From Anoxybacteroides voinovskiense (GTDB lineage Bacteria > Bacillota > Bacilli > Bacillales > Anoxybacillaceae): a stretch of 59,469 bases of DNA. Made by a program: the position numbers and the translations under genes. Every line of letters starts with the position of its first letter. Positions within the stretch are counted from its first letter, which is position 1. Below the pieces are notes generated by a model. It was not told the DNA's origin, ran no database searches, and worked only from the letters and a program-made list of their open reading frames with translations. Below, piece after piece: positions 1 to 8,400 of this stretch. Location: positions 1-59,469 of the forward strand of contig NZ_JACIDE010000010.1 in the NCBI RefSeq assembly GCF_014196205.1, read 5' to 3'.

Positions 1-72
1 ATTTCCGCTCCTTTTATACATGATTATTTAGGAGCAGTATAACCATGAAAAAAGGTGTTCATACAGAAGTCA

Positions 73-1188
73 TTACTTTAAAGTGCATGTATATAATCGC
101 TCTACATGAATAAATGTCGGCGTCACGCGAATGACGCTTTTTACTTTTTCTCTTACCGTTTCAGGTACGGCATCTGCATGTTCAACAAAAATTTTCAGTT
201 CATCTTGCCCGCTTTCATTCGTTACTACCGCTTGAAATCTTTCGTATCCGACCTCTTTCATAACGGTTACAAGCTGCTGCGCATGTACAAACATTCCTTT
301 AACTTTTACACTTGAACCGACACGTCCTAATACCCCGACAATTCGTGTCCCTTCGTATCCGTCTACCCATTTCGATATATCACCTGTGCCAAAACGAATA
401 AGAGGATACGTTTCATCAAACAATGTGACGACTATTTCTCCTTCTTCATCATTCGTGACATTTCCGCTCACTGGATCACAAATTTGAATGAGTGCGCGTG
501 AACTTACTTTTAGTCCTGGTTCTTCCCCATCTGTAAATGCTAGGCAACCACAATCAGCAGTACCGTATCCTTCGGACGTAGAAATTCCTTTTTCTTCAAA
601 AAACAGACGCATCTGCTCGGTTAGTTTTTCCGCTGTAAAAAATGCTTTTTTTAATGGAAGACGATACCCCTTTTCTTCGGCCGCTTCAAACAACAACATT
701 AAAAAACTCGGGGTGCCGACATATCCTGTGACTTGTAAATCGTTCATCATTTGTACTTGTAACTCCCGATTTCCTGTTCCGGCTGGAATAACGGTAGCGC
801 CGATTTTCCGTAAAGCACTATCAAACATAAATCCCGCGGGGGACAAGTGGTAAGAAAACGTATTTTGCACTATATCGCTACTTGTAAATTTTGCCGCTTG
901 CAATGCCTCGGAAAAGCCCCAATAATCTCCATCAATAGATTGTGGATCATAAATTGGGCCTGGTGACATAAAAATGCGTGCCATTTCATTCGATGCAATT
1001 GTTGCTATTCCACCAAATGGATAATGATTGTGCTGAATAGCAGGTAATTCGTCTTTTTTAAGAACGGGGATGCGCGCTAAGTCTTCTATTGTATGAATAT
1101 CAGAAACACCGATACCCGCACGTTTTAACCGTTCATGAAATTCCGAAGACCGCTCAAACGCATAGTTGACGATATGTTTCCAATCCAT
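73..1188 (-). CDS. Phenylacetate-CoA-ligase-family acyl-CoA ligase-like protein
   Basis: A 371-residue relative of phenylacetate-CoA ligase (PaaK, AMP-forming adenylate enzymes), which would activate a carboxylic acid to its CoA thioester. Visible family signs are YGTADCG near residue 210 (in place of the PaaK YG-S/T-E region) and RFGTGDIS near 270, followed by a small C-terminal domain. The usual Ser/Gly/Thr P-loop is replaced by SPGPIYDP near residue 75, so catalytic competence is uncertain. The protein is shorter than classical PaaK (about 430). I chose the ATG that overlaps the stop of the upstream LivF-type gene (TAATG) with GGTGG before it; a GTG nine bases upstream is possible. It is the last gene of the HAAT ABC operon, which suggests that the imported compound or its product is an aryl or acyl carboxylate. 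Confidence 0.8.
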   Translation of the reverse strand: MDWKHIVNYAFERSSEFHERLKRAGIGVSDIHTIEDLARIPVLKKDELPAIQHNHYPFGGIATIASNEMARIFMSPGPIYDPQSIDGDYWGFSEALQAAKFTSSDIVQNTFSYHLSPAGFMFDSALRKIGATVIPAGTGNRELQVQMMNDLQVTGYVGTPSFLMLLFEAAEEKGYRLPLKKAFFTAEKLTEQMRLFFEEKGISTSEGYGTADCGCLAFTDGEEPGLKVSSRALIQICDPVSGNVTNDEEGEIVVTLFDETYPLIRFGTGDISKWVDGYEGTRIVGVLGRVGSSVKVKGMFVHAQQLVTVMKEVGYERFQAVVTNESGQDELKIFVEHADAVPETVREKVKSVIRVTPTFIHVERLYTCTLK

Positions 1189-1976
1189 TATAGCCACCGC
1201 TTTCTTCGTTTATATGATTTGACTTCGCGATAATTTTTCCTTCCTTTATCCCCCATCCCAAGATAAAACTCTTTTACATCTTCATTTTCAAGCAGCTTTT
1301 CCACTGGTCCATCCATCACAATCCGACCATTTTCCATAATATATCCGTAATGAGCGATAGATAAAGCGATATTGGCGTTTTGTTCGACCACTAAAATAGT
1401 CGTCCCTTCTTCTTCATTGATTCTTTTAATAATCGAAAAAATTTCTTTCACTAATAATGGAGCAATTCCGAGAGATGGCTCGTCTAGTAATAATATTTTT
1501 GGTCTTGCCATCAATCCGCGTCCAATTGCCAGCATTTGTTGTTCTCCACCAGATAAATAACCTGCTTGTCGATGTTTTAACATCTCTAATTTAGGGAAAT
1601 AATGGTATACTTTTTGTAAGTCTGCTTTAATGTTTTGGCGATCTTTTCGAGTATGAGCACCGACAATTAAATTTTCTTCCACCGTTAAATGTTCGAACAC
1701 CCTTCTACCTTCCATACATTGAAAAATTCCCTTTTTTACGATTTCTTCCGCATCTTTTCCCTCAATTCTCTCGCCATACAGCTCAATGTATCCATCCGTA
1801 ACTTCCCCGTCTTCACTTTTTAAAAGCCCGGAAATTGCTTTAAGGGTCGTCGTCTTTCCAGCACCGTTACTGCCAAGCAAGGCAACGATTTTTCCTTTCG
1901 GGATGACCATTGACATCCCTTTTAACACAAGAATAACACGGTTATACATCACTTCTACGTTATTTAATGTCAACAT
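1188..1976 (-). CDS. HAAT-family ABC transporter ATP-binding protein (LivF type)
   Basis: A 262-residue ATPase of a branched-chain-amino-acid-type importer. Walker A is GSNGAGKTTT (about residue 34), the signature is LSGGEQQ (about 140) and Walker B is ILLLDEPSLG. The SLGIAPLL sequence after Walker B and the overall length are typical of LivF. It should pair with the LivG-type ATPase at 7174 on the inner face of the membrane. The start is preceded by AAAGGGGTGAG. A hairpin separates it from the substrate-binding-protein gene upstream, and its stop overlaps the ligase gene start downstream. The substrate cannot be read from the ATPase; its neighbours point to a carboxylate that is later activated with CoA. 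Confidence 0.93.
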   Translation of the reverse strand: MLTLNNVEVMYNRVILVLKGMSMVIPKGKIVALLGSNGAGKTTTLKAISGLLKSEDGEVTDGYIELYGERIEGKDAEEIVKKGIFQCMEGRRVFEHLTVEENLIVGAHTRKDRQNIKADLQKVYHYFPKLEMLKHRQAGYLSGGEQQMLAIGRGLMARPKILLLDEPSLGIAPLLVKEIFSIIKRINEEEGTTILVVEQNANIALSIAHYGYIMENGRIVMDGPVEKLLENEDVKEFYLGMGDKGRKNYREVKSYKRRKRWL

Positions 1977-1995
1977 ACCGTCTCACCCCTTTATT

Positions 1996-2031
1996 CAAAA
2001 CAAAGGGTGTTTCATATGGAAAACACCCTTT
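1996..2031 (-). terminator. Hairpin between binding-protein gene and LivF-type gene
   Basis: An 11-bp perfect stem (AAAGGGTGTTT with its complement, 2002-2031) lies just after the binding-protein stop and is followed on the minus strand by GTTTTG. It may act as a partial terminator or 3' stabiliser that keeps binding-protein mRNA in excess over the distal genes. The role is inferred from position and structure. Confidence 0.6.
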
Positions 2032-2039
2032 CTCGTTTT

Positions 2040-3236
2040 TTAATAACCGATATAGTCTGTAAACACTTTAAATTTTCCGTTTTCGACTTTAGCAAGACGA
2101 ATTTGGTTTGTTCCGGCATGGTTTTCTGGCGTAAATGTCACAGGAGCAGCCAATCCTCCTAAATCAAGTCCGTTAATTTTTTCAATCCCTTTCCGAATTC
2201 CCTCTCCTGTTGTCGGATCGTCCGCTAATTTAATTCCTTCCACTAAAATTTTCGCCGTTACCCATCCTTGAACAAATTTTTGGTTTTTATCCTCCAACTT
2301 TTCTCCTTTGCTTGCTAAATATTCTTTTATCTCGTTCATTCCTGGTAACTCTTCATACGGGAAGGCGTGGGTTACTACTCCAATAAATCCTTCTGCTGCA
2401 TCGCCGGCAATCGGAAGCAATCCTTCTCCTGTCGCCCAGTTTAAGCCGATAAATTGTGTTTTAATGCCGAGTTTTTTTGCATCTTTTAAAATCGTCGCAG
2501 TCGCTCCCCATGTTTCTTGAATAATCGCATAATCCGGGTTTTTCTTTTGCATATTTAAAAGTTGTGAAGTTGCATCAAGCGCTTTCAAATCAACAATTTG
2601 CTCATCGACAATTTCCACGCCAATTTCTTTAGCAAACTCTTTCGCGTCTTGAATCGGAGATTTTCCAAATGCTGTATCATTGTAAATAAGCGCTACTTTC
2701 GGCGTTCCGCCTTGATGATTGTCTTTAATCCACTTCAACACGGAACGTGCCTGATCGGAATAAGAAGCAGCAGTTAAAAAGTTCAATGGGCTTTCTTTTA
2801 AATTTTTTAAGTTTTCTGAATAAGAAGCTGAAAAATATGGAATGTTGTCTGCTGCAACTTGTTGACGAAGCGCTTCTGTATCGCCTGTCCCCCATCCTAA
2901 AATTGCTGCTACTTTGTCGCTTGATTTAAATTTTTGATACAGCTTTTGTGCCTCTGGAATTTTGTACGCGTAGTCTTGACCAACTAGTTCAATTTTGTAA
3001 CCGTTAACGCCTCCTTTGGAATTAATGTACTCAATGTACGCTTTCTCCCCTTCTGCATACGGGGTGCCGACATCGCCTGTTGCGCCAGTAATATCGAATA
3101 GCCCCCCTATTTTGATTGTTCCTTTGTCTGTTTTTGTTGTTCCTTCTGTACTAGCAGGTTTTTCTCCTCCTGAGCAGCCAAATAATGTCCCCGCTGCTAG
3201 CAAGAGCGCCGCTAGCAATGCGTTTCTTTTTTTCAT
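2040..3236 (-). CDS. HAAT ABC transporter substrate-binding lipoprotein (LivK type)
   Basis: A 398-residue extracytoplasmic binding protein (type I periplasmic-binding fold, Peripla_BP_6 family). The N-terminus is a lipoprotein signal: two lysines, a hydrophobic stretch, then the lipobox LFGC with the lipidated Cys near residue 21. Mature regions such as KIGGLFDITGATGDVG and GGVNGYKIELV are typical of LivK-like proteins. I chose the ATG at 3236 because GGGGGATG precedes it and it places the signal peptide at the N-terminus; an in-frame start 39 bases upstream would add a non-signal extension. It delivers the substrate to the permeases encoded next to it. The ligand is not identifiable from sequence; an aromatic or fatty carboxylate is an inference from the adjacent ligases. 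Confidence 0.92.
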   Translation of the reverse strand: MKKRNALLAALLLAAGTLFGCSGGEKPASTEGTTKTDKGTIKIGGLFDITGATGDVGTPYAEGEKAYIEYINSKGGVNGYKIELVGQDYAYKIPEAQKLYQKFKSSDKVAAILGWGTGDTEALRQQVAADNIPYFSASYSENLKNLKESPLNFLTAASYSDQARSVLKWIKDNHQGGTPKVALIYNDTAFGKSPIQDAKEFAKEIGVEIVDEQIVDLKALDATSQLLNMQKKNPDYAIIQETWGATATILKDAKKLGIKTQFIGLNWATGEGLLPIAGDAAEGFIGVVTHAFPYEELPGMNEIKEYLASKGEKLEDKNQKFVQGWVTAKILVEGIKLADDPTTGEGIRKGIEKINGLDLGGLAAPVTFTPENHAGTNQIRLAKVENGKFKVFTDYIGY

Positions 3237-3299
3237 TGCATCATCCCCCTTTGTTTTTTTATCATAAAGCGACAAACAGATGTTTATCGCCTTATTCCA

Positions 3300-4361
3300 T
3301 TAGTAAGAGAACGGCCATAAGCGGAAATAATCTTTTATATTTCGCCAAATTTTATCAAGCCCTTCCGGCTCATAAACAAGAAATAAGATGATAATGAGGC
3401 CAAACACCACTTCTTTCATGCCGACTAATATCCCTTCTAATCCTGGGAAAGTTCCGCTTAATAAATTCACCACTTCTCGCAAAACGACCGGCATAAGTGT
3501 AATAAACGCTGCTCCGTAGATGGATCCAAATATACTTCCGAGCCCACCGACCAAAATCATCGCTAAATATTCAATCGATACAGAAATGCTATACAGCTCT
3601 GGGCTCACAATCATCGTATAATGTCCGAGCAAAGCGCCTGCCACACCAACGAAAAATGAACTTACGAAAAAAGCTAGTACTTTATATTTAAATAAATCGA
3701 TGCCAATGACTTCTGCTGCTATGTCCCTGTCGCGAACAGCAATAAATGCTCGACCGACGCGAGTACGGAACAAATTGAGAGAAAAGATGGTTGTCAAAAG
3801 CAAGATAACAAATGTCAAATAGTAATAGCTTTTTTCACTCATAAATACGAATGACCCGATCGTTGGGCGATTTAGCACAAGCCCTGCTGTGCCACCTGTA
3901 ACGGAATCCCATCGAGAAATGACAAACAAAATAATGACTTGCGCTGCCAAAGTAGCAATCGCTAAATAGAGCCCTTTTAATCGAAGAGAAGGAATGCCAA
4001 ATAAAGCACCAACAATCGCCGTCACTAATCCTGCAAACGGCGCAGCAAGCCAGAAGCTAAGACCTAACTTTGTCGTTAAAATCGCTGATGTATAGCCGCC
4101 GACTCCTAAAAATGCTCCGACGCCAATGGAAATTTGTCCAGTGAACCCGGTTAAAATGTTGAGCCCGATTGCTCCAATCGCTGCAATCCCACATAGTGTC
4201 GCAAGACCGACTATATAGTCTGTTGCGAGCATAGGAAAAGCAGCAAAACAAAGAACGATAAAGAAGATCCGCCAACGTACTCGAGCAATTTTCCAAATAG
4301 CCATATCTTGCCTGTAGTTTACATGAAACTCTCCACACTGCATTACAAACGGATTTCGCAT
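3300..4361 (-). CDS. HAAT ABC transporter permease (LivM type)
   Basis: A 353-residue polytopic inner-membrane protein of the LivM permease family. It contains the conserved region NILTGFTGQISIGVGAFLGVGGYTSA (cited in part; about residues 72-97) and the RDRDIAAEVIGID loop that contacts the ATPases. I chose the ATG at 4361; a start 42 bases upstream would lie inside the preceding permease gene. GAGAGGGTG lies upstream. The gene begins 4 bases after the LivH-type gene ends, so the two are translationally close. It forms the heterodimeric membrane channel with that protein. Confidence 0.93.
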   Translation of the reverse strand: MRNPFVMQCGEFHVNYRQDMAIWKIARVRWRIFFIVLCFAAFPMLATDYIVGLATLCGIAAIGAIGLNILTGFTGQISIGVGAFLGVGGYTSAILTTKLGLSFWLAAPFAGLVTAIVGALFGIPSLRLKGLYLAIATLAAQVIILFVISRWDSVTGGTAGLVLNRPTIGSFVFMSEKSYYYLTFVILLLTTIFSLNLFRTRVGRAFIAVRDRDIAAEVIGIDLFKYKVLAFFVSSFFVGVAGALLGHYTMIVSPELYSISVSIEYLAMILVGGLGSIFGSIYGAAFITLMPVVLREVVNLLSGTFPGLEGILVGMKEVVFGLIIILFLVYEPEGLDKIWRNIKDYFRLWPFSY

Positions 4362-4365
4362 CACT

Positions 4366-5250
4366 TCACACCCTCTCAATTTCTTTCTTGCCAAACAAGC
4401 CATACGGTTTCACCATTAAAATAAGAACAAGGATGATGAATGGAACTACTTCCTTTAATCCTCCGCCAACGAGAGGGTCTAAATATCCGCCTGTCATACT
4501 TTCGATGATGCCGATAATTAACCCACCGATGATGGCGCCTTGAATGCTGTCGAGCCCACCGAGAATGGCAACTGGCAATACTTTCAGCCCGATCATCGAT
4601 AAAGAAGAGTTTACTCCATTAATATTTCCTAACAAAACGCCACCAACAGAAGAAACGATTGCCGCAATCGCCCATGCTACCGCAAATACCATTTTTACAC
4701 TAATCCCCATCGACAGCGCTGCTTGTTGATCGTCTGCTGTTGCCCTCATCGCAATGCCAAGTCGAGAGTATTTGAAAAATGCGCTTAAAAGAATGAGCCA
4801 AGCGATAACGATGACAAACGACCATGCGTATACAGGGGTGATGATGACTTTCCCAAGACGAATCGGTGTTTCTGAAAAAATCGGTGGATACACTCTCGTT
4901 TCATGTCCCCAAATAATGTGCACAATCCCCGCTAAAATACTAGATAATCCGATCGTTGCCATAATCATCGAAATGACTGGTTTACCGATAAACGGGCGAA
5001 GCACTACTTTTTCCACCGCGAATCCTAGTATTGCGCTGAACGCCAATGTGATGAGCAACGCCGCGATAAATGGGATATTGTAGCTAGCGACTAACGTCAA
5101 ACAAACATATGTGCCAACGAGTAAAAACTCTCCTTGAGCAAAGTTAATAGCATCGCTTGATTTATAAATTAAAACGAAACCAAGTGCGACGAGAGCATAA
5201 ACACTCCCGACTACAATCCCTGTCACAAGCATTTGCAGGAAAAACTCCAT
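4366..5250 (-). CDS. HAAT ABC transporter permease (LivH type)
   Basis: A 294-residue polytopic membrane protein of the LivH family. Conserved stretches include ALGFVLIYKSSDAINFAQGE near residue 25, the RATADDQQAALSMGI cytoplasmic loop near 170 and a C-terminal LGGLDSIQGAIIGG. The ATG at 5250 overlaps the stop of the upstream acyl-CoA synthetase gene (TAATG), with GGAGAGGGGGCGG as ribosome binding site. This coupling of a fatty-acyl-CoA-synthetase-type gene to a permease gene suggests that activation and import are coordinated. Confidence 0.93.
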   Translation of the reverse strand: MEFFLQMLVTGIVVGSVYALVALGFVLIYKSSDAINFAQGEFLLVGTYVCLTLVASYNIPFIAALLITLAFSAILGFAVEKVVLRPFIGKPVISMIMATIGLSSILAGIVHIIWGHETRVYPPIFSETPIRLGKVIITPVYAWSFVIVIAWLILLSAFFKYSRLGIAMRATADDQQAALSMGISVKMVFAVAWAIAAIVSSVGGVLLGNINGVNSSLSMIGLKVLPVAILGGLDSIQGAIIGGLIIGIIESMTGGYLDPLVGGGLKEVVPFIILVLILMVKPYGLFGKKEIERV

Positions 5251-7160
5251 TATGCCGCCCCCTCTCCTTGATCGATGCAAACTATTTGCAAAGTAGTTCT
5301 AATCGTTTGCTCTTTTCCATCGCGATATTTAATCGTTCCTTCTACGTCAATACGATCATTTTCTGAGTACATTCCTTCAATAAGGGACGCGTATTTTTTC
5401 GCAATAAACTGCCGACGAACTTTTTTCGTTCTTGTTAGTTCTTCATCGTCTGCATCCAATTCTTTGTAAAGAAGCACAAATTTTTTCACTCTCGCCTTTT
5501 CTGGCAACGTTTTATTAATTTCGTTTACTTGTTCTTGAATAAGTTGAATGACTTCTTGTTTAGCGGAAAGGTCGGAATAGGTTGTATACACGAGTTGTTT
5601 TTTCTCTGCCCATCGCCCAACGTTAGCCATGTCGATGTTAATAATTGCTACGACATAAGGGCGATCGCGTCCAATGGCAACAGCTTCTTTAATATATGGA
5701 CTAAATTTCAGCTTATTTTCAATAAATTGCGGGGAAAACATCTCTCCTGTTTGTAAACGAATAACATCTTTTAAACGGTCAATAACATATAAATGTCCGT
5801 CTTCATCCATGTAGCCAGCATCGCCGGTGCGAAGCCACCCATTTTCAATCGTTTCGTTTGTCGCTTTTTCATTTTTGTAATATCCACAGCAAACGCTCGG
5901 GCTTTTAATTAAAATTTCCCCTTCTTCTGAGATTTTTACTTCTGTTTCTGGAATTGGAATTCCTACGCTATCTAATTTTATATCCCCGTCTCGATGAACA
6001 ATAGCTATACCCGATACTTCCGTCTGTCCATAAATGCTTTTTACATTAACACCTATACTATGAAAGAAGCGAAACACATCCGGTCCAAGCGGTGCGCCTC
6101 CTGTATATGCCCGCTTAATCCGCAACAAGCCAAAATGATCGCGAATGGCGCTAAACATAAAATAATCTGCCAATGAATACAGACATTTTGTCCACCATGA
6201 TAATTCTTTTTTCGTAAAATGGGCTTCTGCTACTTTTTCTCCAACCGGCTTACACCATTCGTACAATTTTCGCTTTAACCATCCTGCATCTTGAATGCGC
6301 ACTTGGAAGCGAGAAACCATGTCTTCATAGACGCGTGGAGGAGAAAACATGACATGCGGCCCAATTTCCCGCAAATTTTCAAAAACGGTAGACGGTTCTT
6401 CAGGAAAATTGACAATAATTCCACTATAAAACGCCATAGAAATTGTCATCATTTGTTCCCCAATCCAAGCAAGCGGCAAGAAAGAAAGGTATTCATCTTG
6501 CTCTTGCAACGGGTCAATTGCCGCTAGGTGTTTTGCCATTTCCAATAAGTTTCGGTAGGAAAGCATCGTCCCTTTTGGATTGCCAGTTGTTCCTGACGTA
6601 TAAGATAAGATAGCGATATCGTCATAATCGCCCTTGTTCACTTCTTCATGGAAATATAGCGGATTTTCTTGCGCAAACTGTTCCCCTAATTTTTGTACTT
6701 CCTCAAAATATAACAGTTTGGCGTGATGATAATTTCTCATCCCGCGGCGATCGTAGTAAATGATTTTTTCGACGTGCGTAATGTCTTCTTCGATTTCAAG
6801 CAGTTTGTCAACTTGCTCTTGGTCTTCCACAACGACAAAACGGGCATCGCAGTTGTTAATAATGTAGGCTAATTCGTTTGGAAGCGATTCTTGGTAAATC
6901 CCCACAGAAACACCGCCTAAGCCTTGCGCTGCTAGCTGACTAAACACCCACTCCGGACGATTATCACCGATAATCGCCAGCTTATCTCCTCGTTGAAATC
7001 CGAGAGAAGCAAGTCCTAATGAAAACGCTTTTACTTGTTCGTAATATTCGCGATACGTATATTCATTCCAGATGCCGTAGTCTTTTTCACGTAAAGCAAC
7101 TCGTTCTCCTTCTTTTTCCGCACGAGCAACAAGCATTTGCGGAAACGTCATGTTCTCCAT
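5250..7160 (-). CDS. Long-chain acyl-CoA synthetase (AMP-forming) in ABC operon
   Basis: A 636-residue adenylate-forming ligase of the long-chain fatty acid-CoA ligase type. The P-loop YTSGTTGNPKG is near residue 190, followed by YGQTEVSG near 375, LRTGDAGYMDEDGH near 435 and the hinge IDRLKDVI. It would convert a carboxylate, ATP and CoA to acyl-CoA, AMP and PPi. Its size and the long C-terminal domain match the FadD15-like group rather than acetyl-CoA synthetase. The start ATG follows GGGGGGAGAG. It sits between the LivG-type ATPase and LivH-type permease genes and overlaps the latter, so it belongs to the transport operon. Confidence 0.92.
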   Translation of the reverse strand: MENMTFPQMLVARAEKEGERVALREKDYGIWNEYTYREYYEQVKAFSLGLASLGFQRGDKLAIIGDNRPEWVFSQLAAQGLGGVSVGIYQESLPNELAYIINNCDARFVVVEDQEQVDKLLEIEEDITHVEKIIYYDRRGMRNYHHAKLLYFEEVQKLGEQFAQENPLYFHEEVNKGDYDDIAILSYTSGTTGNPKGTMLSYRNLLEMAKHLAAIDPLQEQDEYLSFLPLAWIGEQMMTISMAFYSGIIVNFPEEPSTVFENLREIGPHVMFSPPRVYEDMVSRFQVRIQDAGWLKRKLYEWCKPVGEKVAEAHFTKKELSWWTKCLYSLADYFMFSAIRDHFGLLRIKRAYTGGAPLGPDVFRFFHSIGVNVKSIYGQTEVSGIAIVHRDGDIKLDSVGIPIPETEVKISEEGEILIKSPSVCCGYYKNEKATNETIENGWLRTGDAGYMDEDGHLYVIDRLKDVIRLQTGEMFSPQFIENKLKFSPYIKEAVAIGRDRPYVVAIINIDMANVGRWAEKKQLVYTTYSDLSAKQEVIQLIQEQVNEINKTLPEKARVKKFVLLYKELDADDEELTRTKKVRRQFIAKKYASLIEGMYSENDRIDVEGTIKYRDGKEQTIRTTLQIVCIDQGEGAA

Positions 7161-7173
7161 TCAACTCTCCCCC

Positions 7174-7944
7174 CTACACAGCATGCTCTTCCCCTAAATA
7201 TGCCTCGATGACCCGCGGGTTTGTCTGAATCTCTTGTGGGGTACCGTATGCAATGAGCTTTCCAAAATCGAGAACGGCAATGTGGTTCGATAAATCCATG
7301 ACTACCCCCATATCATGTTCAATTAAAATAATCGTTGTTTTCTTCTCTTCATGAATATCGATAATATAGCGAGCCATATCTTCTTTTTCTTCATTGTTCA
7401 TTCCTGCCATCGGCTCATCTAGCAAAAGCAGTTCTGGTTCTAGCGCTAAAGCTCGGCCAACTTCGACCCGCTTTTGCAACCCGTAGGATAACGTTCCGAC
7501 TGGCACATTACGAACATGCTCCAGCTCAAGAAAATCGATAACTTCCTCTACTTTTCGCCGATGCTCGACTTCTTCTTTTTGGGCTTTCCCCCAATACAAG
7601 CCGCCTGCAAGCAATCCTGTTTTCATGCGCACATGTCGGCCGAGCATTAAATTATCTAATACGGACAAATGCGGGAAAAGTTCGATATTTTGAAAAGCCC
7701 TCGCAATCCCTAGCACTGTTCGTCTATGCGGTTTTAATCGAGTAATTGATGCCCCTTTAAACAAAATTTCCCCGTCGCTCGGTTTGTATAGACCACTAAT
7801 GCAGTTTAACATACTTGTTTTTCCTGCTCCGTTCGGTCCGATTAATGAAAAAATTTCTCCCTCCTTCACTTCGAACGAAACGTTGTCTAAAGCAACGACA
7901 CCACCGAATCGAAGCGAAAGGTTTTTTACTTGTAATATCCCCAC
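7174..7944 (-). CDS. HAAT ABC transporter ATP-binding protein (LivG type)
   Basis: A 256-residue ATPase, first gene of the operon. Walker A is GPNGAGKTS (about residue 37), the C-loop is LSYGLQKRVEVGRAL (the LSYG form is usual for LivG) and Walker B is LLLLDEPMAGM. I prefer the GTG at 7944 because AAAGGGGG lies seven bases upstream and the protein then starts with the usual short leader GILQVKNLSLRFGG; an in-frame GTG at 7989 would add 15 residues without a good ribosome binding site. It pairs with the LivF-type ATPase. Confidence 0.92.
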   Translation of the reverse strand: MGILQVKNLSLRFGGVVALDNVSFEVKEGEIFSLIGPNGAGKTSMLNCISGLYKPSDGEILFKGASITRLKPHRRTVLGIARAFQNIELFPHLSVLDNLMLGRHVRMKTGLLAGGLYWGKAQKEEVEHRRKVEEVIDFLELEHVRNVPVGTLSYGLQKRVEVGRALALEPELLLLDEPMAGMNNEEKEDMARYIIDIHEEKKTTIILIEHDMGVVMDLSNHIAVLDFGKLIAYGTPQEIQTNPRVIEAYLGEEHAV

Positions 7945-8224
7945 TTTCACGCCCCCTTTTTTCCTGAACGATCGCTCGACGATATGCACAAATTGACATA
8001 TGTTACTAAAACATTAACGTTATTTCTTTGATAACATTGTATATGGCGGATCGCTTCGGTTTATGACTGACAAAATATCGTTCATTTCAAATAAAAAGTG
8101 GAAATGCATATTCATATGGAAAAGCACGATATGGAGTAACTTGTTTTGCTTGAGCGAAAGCAACGTTCTATGCAGCAAATAGAGCGAGGTACAATAGGTA
8201 TTCGAAACAGAAACAATGCCTTTA

Positions 8225-8238
8225 TGTAAACGCTTACG
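8225..8238. promoter_or_regulatory. Candidate cre (CcpA site) in LivG-operon leader
   Basis: TGTAAACGCTTACG matches the catabolite-responsive-element consensus (TGWAARCGYTWWCW) at 13 of 14 positions. It lies about 40-55 bases downstream of the predicted transcription start, where CcpA would act as a roadblock. ccpA is encoded in this window at 28040. Function is inferred from sequence match and position. Confidence 0.6.
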
Positions 8239-8263
8239 AAAATCACCTCTTTATTATTCATAT

Positions 8264-8283
8264 TTTTTAGAAAATTCTAAAAA
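8264..8283. promoter_or_regulatory. Perfect inverted repeat at transport-operon transcription start
   Basis: TTTTTAGAA-AA-TTCTAAAAA is a 20-bp palindrome with 9-bp arms. It sits immediately downstream of, and partly at, the predicted start site of the ABC/ligase operon, a classic position for a repressor operator. It does not resemble the B. subtilis FadR box I know. The cognate regulator is unknown and not encoded next to it. Confidence 0.5.
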
Positions 8284-8285
8284 GA

Positions 8286-8314
8286 ATAGTACATGAGTTA
8301 TCACTTTCCGTCAA
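8286..8314 (-). promoter_or_regulatory. Sigma-A-type promoter of the ABC/acyl-CoA ligase operon
   Basis: A TTGACG -35 (8309-8314) and TACTAT -10 (8286-8291) on the minus strand are separated by exactly 17 bases. The region 7945-8340 is otherwise non-coding and forms a leader of about 330 bases containing the cre-like site and the palindrome. Confidence 0.6.
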
Positions 8315-8340
8315 GTAGTTTTTTTATTTTTCTGATAATA

Positions 8341-8400
8341 AAAAAAAAAAACGCTCCTCTGCTTGGAGGCAATTAATCCAAACAAGGGAGCGTTTTTTTT
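8341..8400 (-). terminator. Terminator after mbcS
   Basis: Stem ACGCTCC/GGAGCGT (8351-8357 with 8387-8393) with an inner TTGGA/TCCAA pairing, followed on the minus strand by a run of at least ten T. It abuts the mbcS stop codon. The A-rich other flank may also end transcription from the plus side. Confidence 0.85.

Noticed and set aside
44-112. Short plus-strand reading frame MKKGVHTEVITL... with TAGGAG upstream
   Set aside because: Only 22 codons, resembles the start of an L31 protein only superficially, and lies antisense to the 3' end of the ligase gene with a poor ribosome-binding-site distance.
8110-8255. Possible 41-codon leader peptide with GTG start in the 5' leader of the LivG operon
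   Set aside because: The GTG is part of the AGAGGTGATT sequence itself, codon use is unlike neighbouring genes, and the cre and other elements explain the region better.
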